Source of the DNA: Turbatrix aceti
Lineage: Eukaryota > Nematoda > Chromadorea > Rhabditida > Panagrolaimidae
Length of the DNA: 64,000 nucleotides
Assembly: GCA_963969345.1 (NCBI GenBank)
Contig: OZ017767.1
Coordinates: 3,872,739-3,936,738, forward strand
Direction: 5' to 3'
A program made the position numbers and the translations under genes. Positions 45,635 to 55,112 of the stretch are shown here, in pieces. Below the pieces are notes generated by a model. The model did not search any database. It saw only the letters and a program-made list of their open reading frames with translations, and was not told the origin of the DNA. Every line of letters starts with the position of its first letter. Within the stretch, counting starts at the first letter, position 1.

Positions 45635-48600
45635 ATGGCCGTGGTTCCGTCAGCCACCATGCTGTCGGACGTGCTGCCCGTGCTCTTCCTGGAAGCACGG
45701 GTTCACGGCGACGCGCGTCACCTCATCACGCAGATGGGCGTTTCCGTCGACTCGGATCAGTTCTCTGTCGGCATGTTCAGTGAGTTTTTTGATGCACTTG
45801 GGGACAACTTTGCTGTTCTGAAGTCGAGTCTCGAGAGGGGTGGTTAGTACAACGGGAGGGGAGTTGTTCACGTAGACACCGCTCAGCGACTAAACTGTCG
45901 CCATTAAACCCAGCCAGAGAGTGCAGGTATTCAATTACACGGGAGGTGCACCGCTCAGTCAGTCAGACTTGTCGTACAGCAGGGCAAACAGTTTAGCCAG
46001 CGCTTAGGCTTCAGCGATCTCGTCTCTTTTCCGCCGTTGAATGTCCGAAGAGTGCGATGGCACGCGAACTTGATACCGTTCAATTTTTTATGCAGTGACT
46101 AAAAAAATTGTTTGTCTTCGGCAAAGGAGCCGGTCGGGAGTCGAGAGCTGTGTGCGGGCATGCATAAGACCGGGACGGGACTAATCAGGATGCTATTTCC
46201 GTCCGCTGTATGCAGAATATTTTTTTGACAGAATTGGTCGAAGGCATAAATCATTTTTTTTTTGGGGCTCACCTTGACAGGAATGTCATAAATGCTTTGG
46301 ATTCCGCGGACGTTAGCGGAGAGAAGAACGAGGAAAAAGTGCAGCCTGTCAATTAGTGTCTTTCGCCACCCCGGAAAAGCCCTAATTCAGGGTTTTCTGA
46401 TTTTTACGAAAATACAATTTCTCAATGTAGGAATGCATTTTTGTCGTCAGATGACCCAGAATCCTTCAAAACAACCCAAAGGCCGAAAATCGTTGTCATC
46501 TTTGAGATTTGTTCTTCATGACATCTGGCGCACGTAATCATCGGCGCCATCTGCGTTCAAGCTGGGAACAGTACACATCAGCTTCTTCTTCTTCTTCAAA
46601 CGCGCACGTAATTCTCGTCAACAGACACGTGCGGCTTCTTTTTCTGAGTAGGCCTTGCTAGGAAGGTTGAAGGCTTGGCTTGCGTGTAGGCAGGCAGGCG
46701 ACAACACTGTTGTTATCTTTTTACATTTTTAGCAGTAGTACTGTTTTTTTACCCTACACTTATCTGCTAAATGTCGAGGACAATCAATTGTTGTCACGTT
46801 CTGTGACAAGCGCGGACGAGCAGCGTACATACGTGCCTTTTTGCCGGATGACGATGGCTGCCGAGTCTACTACAACGATTCCACTGGGGCCGGCTTTGTT
46901 ATTCATACCCCAGGCAGAGCACGCGCTGGTGCTGCTGTTGCCGCTGACGCAGTATCACTCGTGAAAAGTATGTAGTTGTGATTAAGGCCGGCTCAGAAAT
47001 GGAAGACATGAAATTGCGTTTCTACCGTTCGAACAGGTGAAGCAAGCATCGAACATGGTCCAGACGACAAAAGCGGGCTGCAAACACCCAAAACAAGCGT
47101 TTTTTTGAATTGTGCAAACACAGGAGATCAGAAGGAAGCGGATAATCCGTGGGGGGTCCTAAGCGCACCTTTGAGGTGTCTTCTCTGTCTGCGCAATGGA
47201 TACTCTTCGACGCGGGAGTATTGTTTTCCCGAAAAAAAACGAGTCCACGACGAAGTGACACATTGTGTAGCGCATAAGTGTGATTCAGAACGGGCCGGAT
47301 CGTCGGGGCGGGCAGCAGCTCATCGTGTGCACAGCATCGCGTTTCACCAATTCACGGCTCGTGAGGTGGAGGAGGGAGGGGGGGTTAGACCGGCGTCCTC
47401 CAACACAGAACCGACACGGATCCCCCCTCCTCGTGAATCGAATCGTAGCGTATAGCCTGCGGTGGGAAGCGCGTGCGAGCACTCCCTCGCAAAGTCATTT
47501 TTTTACGAGCCAGCTAATATTTGGTTTTTTATCCTATCCCTCTATTGATATCTCGAAGCGTCAACACCCGATCCGTCCCACGAGCTTGCTCGTCGTGGTG
47601 GTGGTGGTTACGCGCACGTAAACAATCTGCAGCGAGGTAGAGGAGAACAAGTTGGCCAGTTTCGCACGTTCTTGCACGTTCTATCAGGCTGCTATCAAGC
47701 CTGACGCTTGATAGCCGTGCTACTGCCTCGTGATACATACGGGTCGCGATCATCACAACCGCCACCAGCCACCACCCTCCTTCTCCTGCTCCCGCAAAAC
47801 AACAAAGGCAGCTGTCGTCGGTTGTTCGCGCCAATTTTTGCGTGTTGTTCGCTCTTTTTTTTATCGGAGTTGTCAGTTTGCCGGGCGGGGTGTGTCGATT
47901 GCCTGTCCGCCGGTCGGATAACTCTAGCAAGAAAGACAGGTCGTTGGGTTCCCGCAAGCAAGCCCACCTGCACCTTTGTGTTTCGTCGTAACCGGCGGTG
48001 ATTTGCGATCTGGCGATTTGTCATATCTATTTGTTCTACCGACCAATTTGTTCTCTGCTGGCCGCGTGGCTATGCCCTTGACGAGCGAAATCCTTTTTTG
48101 AAGACGATATGCAGTTGTGCTCGCGGTGATGGTCACTGCCTGATCCGATTTGGTCACTGCCCGAGATCACCATGCCCACAGCCGTTATCTGGGATAGTGC
48201 CGACGCGTCCTCGAGGTGTCTGGCCTTTGCGACCACCACAGCGCTCTGGCCCGACCTCCTCGTCTGTCTCGAGCTTCCGGTCATTCGGTTTCGGTGTTTA
48301 GGTAAGAATTGTGGCCCGCACTTATTATTTACGACCACCCAGGCTGGGGTGGCAAAGAGGGAAAATTATTCTCCGACAGTTTTCAAGGTCATTGACGTGA
48401 CAAATGTTTTTTTAGCACGAACCAGCGGTGTCCTCCTGGTCGCCGGCTTTGGTGGTTACTGCGCGTACAGATTCGCCAACCGGCTTCTGGACCGCAGCTT
48501 TGTCTGTGCCCTCTTCGACGGCGCAAGATGCGACCTGCTTAACCGCGCCGACACTCGGCTGCTGACAGTCGACGCGAAAGCCCGTTCGGAAGTGGATCGG

Positions 48601-49786
48601 GTGAGGTCACCGGCCTCGCTGATGAGCATCGAACCCGACGACGACGATGATGTCGCTTCGACTTCTTCTCAACCTCCAGGTGGACAACTAAAAGTTCTCA
48701 AAGGCTCCCGGCTGGCCCGGACCCTGGAATCGCTGCGTTCCAGCCACGGCCTGGCCGGTATCGTCGACGATTCACCTTGCACATCCGTGGCGTCGAGCAG
48801 CGTCGTCAGCAGACGCCGAACCACGTCGCCTCCGAGGAGGAAAACGACGATTGTTTCTCGCATACCTGTGACCTCACTGGATCTACCTGATGATGATGAC
48901 CTCGACGATTCTGCCAGCGTCATCCGCTCCGAGACCTCCGAGATCCGGTTGGTCTGGGACGGCGATCTGGACTGGGATGACGAGATGCCCACTACCTCTT
49001 ATGGTCCCGGTGGCCACGGTCCCGGACCGCGAAGTCAGAGCCCTGCTTTCTCAGATATTTCCAACCTGTCTGCTTTCAAGAAGCTCAAATCCATGTTCGA
49101 GTCCCAGGAAGCAGATTTGCTCGCCAGCGAGGCAGGCTCCGTCGTCAGTGAAGCTGTCGACGATCTCACGCACGCAATTCGGGAGAAATGCCTCGTCAAT
49201 TCCAACTACATGTACCGCTCCGTCGTTGTACAGGACGCCACGAATTCCGATGGACTCTCTGTGTGCTCTGGCCGAAGTGGATTTTCCGGAATCTCGCTGC
49301 TCCGGGACAAACGCCACCAATCCCATGGGTTTGTTTTGTTTTGGCACGCTTCTTTTTTTCTTATTCCCGTTTTTTTTTCAGTTTGTGGGAGGTGGCGTCT
49401 TCTCATTTAACCCCTGAGAAGACTCACATTTTTGTCCTTGAGCCGCCGCCAGCCAATCCGATGACCGATAGCGGCGTGAGTGGGCTTTCTGCTGCCCAGA
49501 GTTCGACGTGAGTCATCCTCCGAGCGCTCCCCTTCCTTGATTCCTGCTTTTCAGCGCCATGCATGACTCAACGTTTGATACGGGTTTTTTGTCGAGCGAC
49601 GATGAGGGAACGCGCAGCAGACACGGTGGCAGCAGCAGCCGAGTGCCGTCCGTGGCCGCGAGAAGACCGCTGGACAAGATCAAGGAGCAGCCGTCGCCGG
49701 CGCATCACCACCACCGCCAGCGACAGACGTCGGGATCGGGGTCGTCGAACAAGAGCCTCGAGTGGTGCTACGACGACCTTTCCTGA
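45635..49786 (+). CDS. Membrane-anchored, acidic/Ser-rich protein of unknown function
   Basis: Model: exons 45635-45779, 48416-49328, 49382-49507 and 49555-49786, 471 residues. Exon 1 encodes MAVVPSATMLSDVLPVLF with a folded-looking N terminus. The long second exon starts with a hydrophobic segment (GVLLVAGFGGYCAYRF), a likely single membrane span, then Asp runs (DDDDD, DDDDL), Ser-rich stretches, a KLKSMFESQEADLLASEA helix and an ordered VDDLTHAIREKCLVNSNYMYRSVV block. The end is Ser/His-rich and finishes SLEWCYDDLS. Phases agree throughout. An alternative first exon at 48172-48301 splices to the same acceptor in the same phase. I do not recognise the family; the anchor plus acidic tail could suit an organelle-membrane adaptor, but that is speculation. 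Confidence 0.7.
47691..47715. repeat. Perfect hairpin, 10-bp arms, 5-nt loop
   Basis: GCTATCAAGC and GCTTGATAGC flank CTGAC, inside the large first intron of the 45635-49786 gene. Confidence 0.9.
48172..48301 (+). CDS. Alternative first coding exon
   Basis: Begins ATGCCCACAGCC and ends TTTAG|GTAAGA in phase 1, the same phase as the exon at 45635-45779, so it can splice to 48416 in frame. It would give an N terminus of 43 residues starting MPTAVIWDSADASS with a hydrophobic C-terminal half (LWPDLLVCLELPVIRF). It may reflect a second promoter; alternatively it is a chance frame within the intron. Confidence 0.4.
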
Positions 49787-50775
49787 TCCTACCGGTGACC
49801 CAGCACGCGCAATACGATGTCTACCCCAACCAAAAGCATGTTTGTACCCGCATTTTGTGCATTGGACACGCATGGTAATTACACAGAGGTAAATAGATGA
49901 ACGATGATCACTCACTTGCTGGACGTTCGGCGAGAGGACAGAGGCAAGTGTTGCTATTACTGACATTCGATAACCCTCAACCTGACAGCACAGGTTATCC
50001 ATCATCCAATAGCACGAGCTTTCGGAAACGTGTAAATTACAAATTATATCCAGAGGAAGGAGTCCCGGAAGGCAGAGAACACCTCCAATCGCGGTGTTTA
50101 CGCTTTCCAAATCTTGGGAAATTTGCACGAAACACCTGGGAGCACTCTGATGCTAGGGACTTTGAGGGGGTGACTGATGGTCGCGTTTTATCCATTCTGG
50201 ATGATAATGGAACTTCAAGTGGTCGGTCGCCACATGTTTCGATCGTTTTGGCGATAGAGAAAAAAATTACTGCAAAATGCATTTAGAAAATGGGATTTTA
50301 ATTGCATTCAAAAATGGCTTTGATGCGTTCGCCTGACTTGTTTTTTTCCTTGAAAGCGCAGGGAAACACAGATTCAAACCACGATACCTTCACTACTGCT
50401 GATAACAATGCAGTTATCGGATTTACGTGACATCATCGGAAATTTGTTTGCACGACGTTTGTGTCGGCAATTATTTTTGAACACTGTAAAAAACACGAAA
50501 AAGTCAATGGCAACACATTGGACACAGAATGCACAACTACAATTTCATAAACACAATAACTTTCTCTGTGCACTCATATCGGAAGCATCCGTATCAAAAA
50601 TCATATCTGAAGCCCTTAGGCTGCCTAGGACATACTCGAGGACGTGGGGATTGGGAATGACCAATCGCCGAGACGTGCGCATTCTCCTTCAATGAGTTTT
50701 GCATTTCGGCAAAATGTGTCCGTCAGGTGAATTGCGCCGGCAGTTATCTAGTTTAACGCTTTGGCTGATCCCGCG
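49787..50775. other. Intergenic, AT-rich
   Basis: No gene recognised. A weak acceptor-like TTATCTAG ends near 50752, 24 bp before the iPGM start. Confidence 0.5.
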
Positions 50776-52434
50776 ATGGCCAACAACGCTACCGTGAAGA
50801 ACAAGGTCTGTCTGGTCGTCATCGACGGCTGGGGACTGTCGGACGAGGCCCACGGCAATGCCGTCCTCAACGGCAATACGCCCGTCATGGACCGTCTCTG
50901 CAAGACCAACAGCGTCAAGATCGAAGCCCACGGCCTGCACGTCGGTCTCCCTGAAGGCCTCATGGGCAACTCGGAAGTCGGACATCTCAACATCGGCGCC
51001 GGCCGCGTCATCTACCAGGACATTGTTCGCATCAACCTGACTGTCAAGAAAATCCAGGACAACACCTTTGCCGAAAACGAGAATGTCAAGAAGCTGGCTG
51101 CGCGTGCTATTGCTGGCAACGGGCGTCTTCATCTTCTGGGACTTGGCAGCGATGGCGGCGTTCACTCTCATATCGATCATCTTGAGGCGCTTCTTATTGC
51201 TTTCAAGCAGCTAAAGGTGAGTACAGGTGTCTTTCAACGTACATCAACAAATTTGTTCAGGTTCCCAACGTCTTTGTGCACTTCTTTGGCGACGGTCGCG
51301 ACACCCGCCCGAACAGCGGTCTCGCTTTTCTCGAGCGCACCATCGGCTTTGCCGACAAGGCAGGTAACGGCAAGGTGAGCACGGTCGTCGGCCGCTACTA
51401 CGCCATGGACCGCGACAAGCGATGGGAACGCATCCGAGTCGCGTACGACGCGATCATCGGTGGCATTGGCGAAAAGTCGACCGCAGACGGTGTGCTGGAC
51501 GTGGTGAAGGCGCGCTACGCCAAGGACGAAACCGACGAGTTCCTCAAGCCCATCGTGCTCAACGACGATGGGCGCGTGAAGGAAGGCGACACACTGCTCT
51601 TCTTCAACTACCGCGCGGACCGCATGCGCGAGATCGCCGAGGTCATGGGCATGGAGAAGTACAAGGAATGCAAGTCGGATCTCCCGCACCCCGCCAACCT
51701 CGTCGTCGCTGGCATGACGCAGTACAAGAAGGAATTCCCATTCGATTCTCTCTTCCCGCCCATCAACCACGTGAACGTTCTCGCTGAGGCTTTGGCCACC
51801 GCCAAGGTCTCGCAGTTCCATTGCGCGGAGACTGAAAAGTACGCTCACGTGACGTTCTTCTTCAACGGAGGACGCGAGATGCAGTTTGATGGCGAAGAGC
51901 GCTGCATGGTTGCCTCGCCCAAAGTTCCCACGTACGATCACAAGCCGGAGATGAGTGCGGCCGAGGTGGCGGACAAGGTGATCGAGCAGATCCATGCCGG
52001 CAAGCACCCCTTTGTCATGTGCAACTTTGCACCGCCCGACATGGTAGGCCACACCGGCATCTATGAGGCTGCCCTTAAAGCCACCGCTGCCACCGGTGAG
52101 TTGATCAGTTGTTGGGGGCTCTTGCACGTATAAAATTGCAGATACGGCTATTGGACGTCTAGAGGTAGCCTGCAATGCGCACGGCTATATTCTCATGGTC
52201 ACCGCCGACCACGGCAACGCGGAAAAGATGATCGCGCCTGATGGCGGCAAGCTGACTGCCCACACGTGCAACCCGGTGCCTTTCACTTGCTCGTCGACAA
52301 AGTACGTCTTCAAGAAGAAGGAGCTACCCGACCGCGCATTTGCCCTGCGCGACGTCGCTCCCACCGTGCTCGCCCTCCTTGGCATTGACAAACCCAAGGA
52401 GATGGATGGCACCAACATCATTGACGAAGCGTGA
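50776..52434 (+). CDS. ipgm-1: Cofactor-independent phosphoglycerate mutase (iPGM)
   Basis: Three exons (50776-51216, 51261-52095, 52142-52434) encode 522 residues. It interconverts 3- and 2-phosphoglycerate in glycolysis/gluconeogenesis using two metal ions (Mn/Mg or Co) and a phosphoserine. Visible alkaline-phosphatase-superfamily sites: metal-binding VVIDGWG (Asp17), nucleophile LMGNSEVGH (Ser66), SDGGVHSHIDH, FGDGRDTRPNSG, FFNYRADRMRE, CNFAPPDMVGHTG and VTADHGNAEKM. All are intact. The start MANNATVKNKV was chosen because the conserved fold begins immediately after it; a long mitochondrial-like extension is not encoded just upstream. iPGM is the sole mutase in nematodes and is absent from vertebrates, which supports the organism call. 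AATAAA lies 11 bp after the stop (52448), and the gene converges with the Gly-rich gene. Confidence 0.96.
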
Positions 52435-52447
52435 TCGCTCCACTGAC

Positions 52448-52453
52448 AATAAA
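52448..52453 (+). terminator. Poly(A) signal of the iPGM gene
   Basis: AATAAA follows the stop codon by 13 bp, on the sense strand. Confidence 0.6.
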
Positions 52454-52554
52454 AACAATCAATAATGAATTAATCGATCGTTCACTTCATTCACAGACAG
52501 ACAAGACATGTCACGGCAAGAAAAAGACTCGCAGGAGGGAGGAGGGGAATAAAA

Positions 52555-53172
52555 TCATAACCAGCCGTAGCCACCGCGGCCGTAGAAGGGGTAGGGGTAG
52601 CCCATGCCATAGCCTCGACCGATGGCATGGCCCATGCCTTCGATGCCCATGCCGGCTTCCTGGATGCCAATACCGGCGCGGTCGAGGGCCATGCCTTCCA
52701 TGCGGTGTCGGGGCCCGCCGCCTCTTCCGATGGCGTGGCCCATGCCTTCAACGCCCATGCCGACCTGTTCCATGCCGATGCCGACGCGGTCGAGAGCCAT
52801 GGCTTCCATGCCCTGGCGTCCTCCGCCGAAACCGCCCATACCGTAGCCGCCCATGCCGTAGCCGCCCATGCCGTAGCCGCCCATACCGTAGCCGCCCATA
52901 CCGTAGCCCATGCCGTAGCCCATACCATACATGCCACCGCCGCCGCCACCAAATCGGCCTCTGCCCATGCCGCCACCAAACCGACCACCGTACTCTCGAT
53001 AGAGTCCAACGGAATCAGGGCCCCAAGGGCCGACTTCGTAGTCGCCGTATTCGGGATAGCCAAAGCCGTAGTCGCCGTAGTACTCGTCTTCGTACCACTT
53101 GCGTCTCGCAAGTGTCAGATTGACGACGAGGATGACAAGGAAGAGGGAAAGCAACCAGCTAGACGTAGACAT
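52555..53172 (-). CDS. Secreted Gly/Met/Tyr-rich repeat protein
   Basis: A single exon of 205 codons. Residues 1-22 are a signal peptide (SWLLSLFLVILVVNLTLA). The mature protein opens with an acidic Tyr-rich segment (KWYEDEYYGDYG), then a run of GYGMG repeats, then two copies of a ~31-residue unit sharing MALDR.GIG, EGMGHAIGRG, and ends YGRGGYGWL. Such Gly/Tyr-rich secreted proteins in nematodes include antimicrobial-peptide-like and cuticle-associated families; which applies is inference. A TATA box lies about 35-44 bp before the ATG. It is followed 343 bp upstream on the same strand by another small secreted protein, suggesting a co-expressed pair. Confidence 0.85.
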   Translation of the reverse strand: MSTSSWLLSLFLVILVVNLTLARRKWYEDEYYGDYGFGYPEYGDYEVGPWGPDSVGLYREYGGRFGGGMGRGRFGGGGGGMYGMGYGMGYGMGGYGMGGYGMGGYGMGGYGMGGFGGGRQGMEAMALDRVGIGMEQVGMGVEGMGHAIGRGGGPRHRMEGMALDRAGIGIQEAGMGIEGMGHAIGRGYGMGYPYPFYGRGGYGWL

Positions 53173-53515
53173 GATACGAATACTCCTGACCCGGAGGGGC
53201 CGTCTTGTATATATACAACGCGCTCCCGAATCGCATCAAAAAACTTGCTACTAACCCCTCCGCACTGGCTTCCCTCACTTTCTCTTCCGGTTATTTTGTC
53301 TTTATTGCCTCAGGAAAAACCGGTGACGCGTCCCCCTCGGTAAACACAAATACCTCCACGGGTTGGGGTAGCTCGGGGCCAGTTTACACAGATATTGAGA
53401 ACCAGGAAAGGTCAGCGTAATGGATTTGGGGAAAAAAACTTCGCGCGATGTTGCACAACAAAAAAGCTTTGGAACATCGTTACACCCGTTTGAAAACATT
53501 TTCATCATTTCTAGA
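53173..53515. other. Spacer between two small secreted-protein genes
   Basis: Contains the TATA box of the Gly-rich gene and the 3' end of its neighbour. No gene seen. Confidence 0.6.
53206..53216 (-). promoter_or_regulatory. TATA box of the Gly-rich gene
   Basis: GTATATATAC (palindromic) about 35 bp before the ATG at 53172, implying a very short 5' UTR. Confidence 0.6.
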
Positions 53516-53773
53516 TCAATAAATCCAGTCAGCGTAGAACGTAGGATAAGTCCTCGATCCCGGCCGGTCGTAGACCCTCATTCCAAGACCCTGAAGAAGG
53601 CTTTGCGTTCGAAGGCGTTGCGTCATCGCGTTCTGACGGTGCTCGGCGTAAATATTAGTGTAGTGCTCGGCGCCGCCGTCGAAGTAAAAATAGTCGTCGT
53701 TCCAGTGGTGCTGACAGTTGCTGATCCGCATCCAGACGAGTAGCACAAGGATGAGCGAGAGTACGAGTGTCAT
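53516..53773 (-). CDS. Small secreted protein, Tyr/His-rich
   Basis: A single exon of 85 codons. MTLVLSLILVLLVWMRISNC is a strong signal peptide; the mature part (~65 residues) starts near QHHWNDDYFYFDGG and contains YTNIYAEHRQNAMTQRL and a C-terminal FYADWIY. No domain recognised. It shares strand, size class and signal peptide with the neighbouring Gly-rich gene. An ATATATAT motif on the minus strand near 53921-53928 could be its TATA box if a 5' UTR of about 120 nt or a UTR intron is present. Confidence 0.65.
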   Translation of the reverse strand: MTLVLSLILVLLVWMRISNCQHHWNDDYFYFDGGAEHYTNIYAEHRQNAMTQRLRTQSLLQGLGMRVYDRPGSRTYPTFYADWIY

Positions 53774-54338
53774 GGCAGCGAGTTCACCGAGCCTACTGAC
53801 TGACTACGTTCGTGCTTCAGGTCGGGGTCGGGATCCGCGCGCACGTACGACCTTTACCTGTTTGCCCTACCTGCACGCGTTGTCGTCGTAGCCAACCGGT
53901 CTCTTCCCAGCCCAGCGCAGATATATATTTGTTCTCTTTTATCATCGGGTCAATTATCTTACAATTCATATGCACGATTGAAGGGAGGATAGAAGGGCTA
54001 GAAGTTGGAGATTCACGAAGGGTGCAAAGAGGACTGGGAAAAGTGAAGACAGCGGGCGAGGTACAGTATGTGCCAAAAAAATACGACGTGTGTGTCTGTA
54101 TGTATAATTCGTTGTGGGAGTCTCATTGAGGGTGTACGGTATAAGTCATATGCTTGGAAACTTGAGATGAAGTTGACGTGTGTGTGTCTGTGCTTCGGAG
54201 AAGAAGAACCGCTTTGTGGGAGAGATGAATGAGTGAGTTGATAGAATTCTGTGTTAAAAGTGAACAAACACACGTGCAGCAGCAGAAGCGAGCAAGCGTG
54301 TGAATGCCGGATCCGTTTCGATGCGTGTCGCCGCTTTT
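53774..54338. other. Intergenic / HDAC 3' UTR
   Basis: Upstream region of the small secreted gene and 3' flank of the HDAC gene. No gene seen. Confidence 0.5.
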
Positions 54339-55076
54339 TCAGGAATGAACGGTGAGAGATGAGAAGCGTTGTGAGATTGTTTGCCAGTGGAGTTCGGATG
54401 TGTTGAGTCCCTGGAGCCCGGTCAGGCACGGCCAGAAGCCCTGGTGCGTCGTGATCACCTTCTGGATCGACTCCTGTGCTTCGACGTTCGGGACGCCGTC
54501 GAGGGTTTCGCCAGGCAGACGCGTCAGTTCCCCGCCTTCTCCGCAGAGTGCCTAAAAAATCAGATAATAAAATCACAGAATTCAAAAAAAAGGAGGCAAC
54601 CGTACCATGACACATTCTTCGGAGGAGTCGCAGATGGCTTCCAGATCGTAACCGCCTTCGAGGGCCAGTACGATCCTGCCATTCGCAAAGTTTAGCAGCG
54701 TCCGGGTGAAGTAACCAAAAATCTGCGGAGTGAGATTATACCTGAAAACAACCCACTCAATTTTATTCTCATGACCCAACCCCAAACTGACCCTCCCAAA
54801 GCCGAGGAATGCCCGCGAACGGCATCGAACCCAGCAGAAACCAGGATGAAGTCAGGTCTGAAGGCGTCGAGCAGCGGCAGAACAACAACGCGCCATGCAG
54901 CAAGGTACTCAACGTCGCCCATGATGTTGCCGCTAAAGGGCACGTTGACGGTGTAGCCCTTTCCGGAGTCCTTGCCCATCTCGGTGACGGCACCGGTGCC
55001 GGGGAAGAAGTTTCCGTTGTCGTGGCGATGCAGACTGATGTAGAGCACGCTGGAGTCGGCCTCGAAGCACAGCTGG

Positions 55077-55112
<36 letters not shown>

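Noticed and set aside
45078..45821. 247-codon frame overlapping the 5' region of the 45635 gene
   Set aside because: Low-complexity (Phe, Arg runs from CTT repeats) and out of frame with the spliced model; the exon at 45635 fits phase and coding character better.
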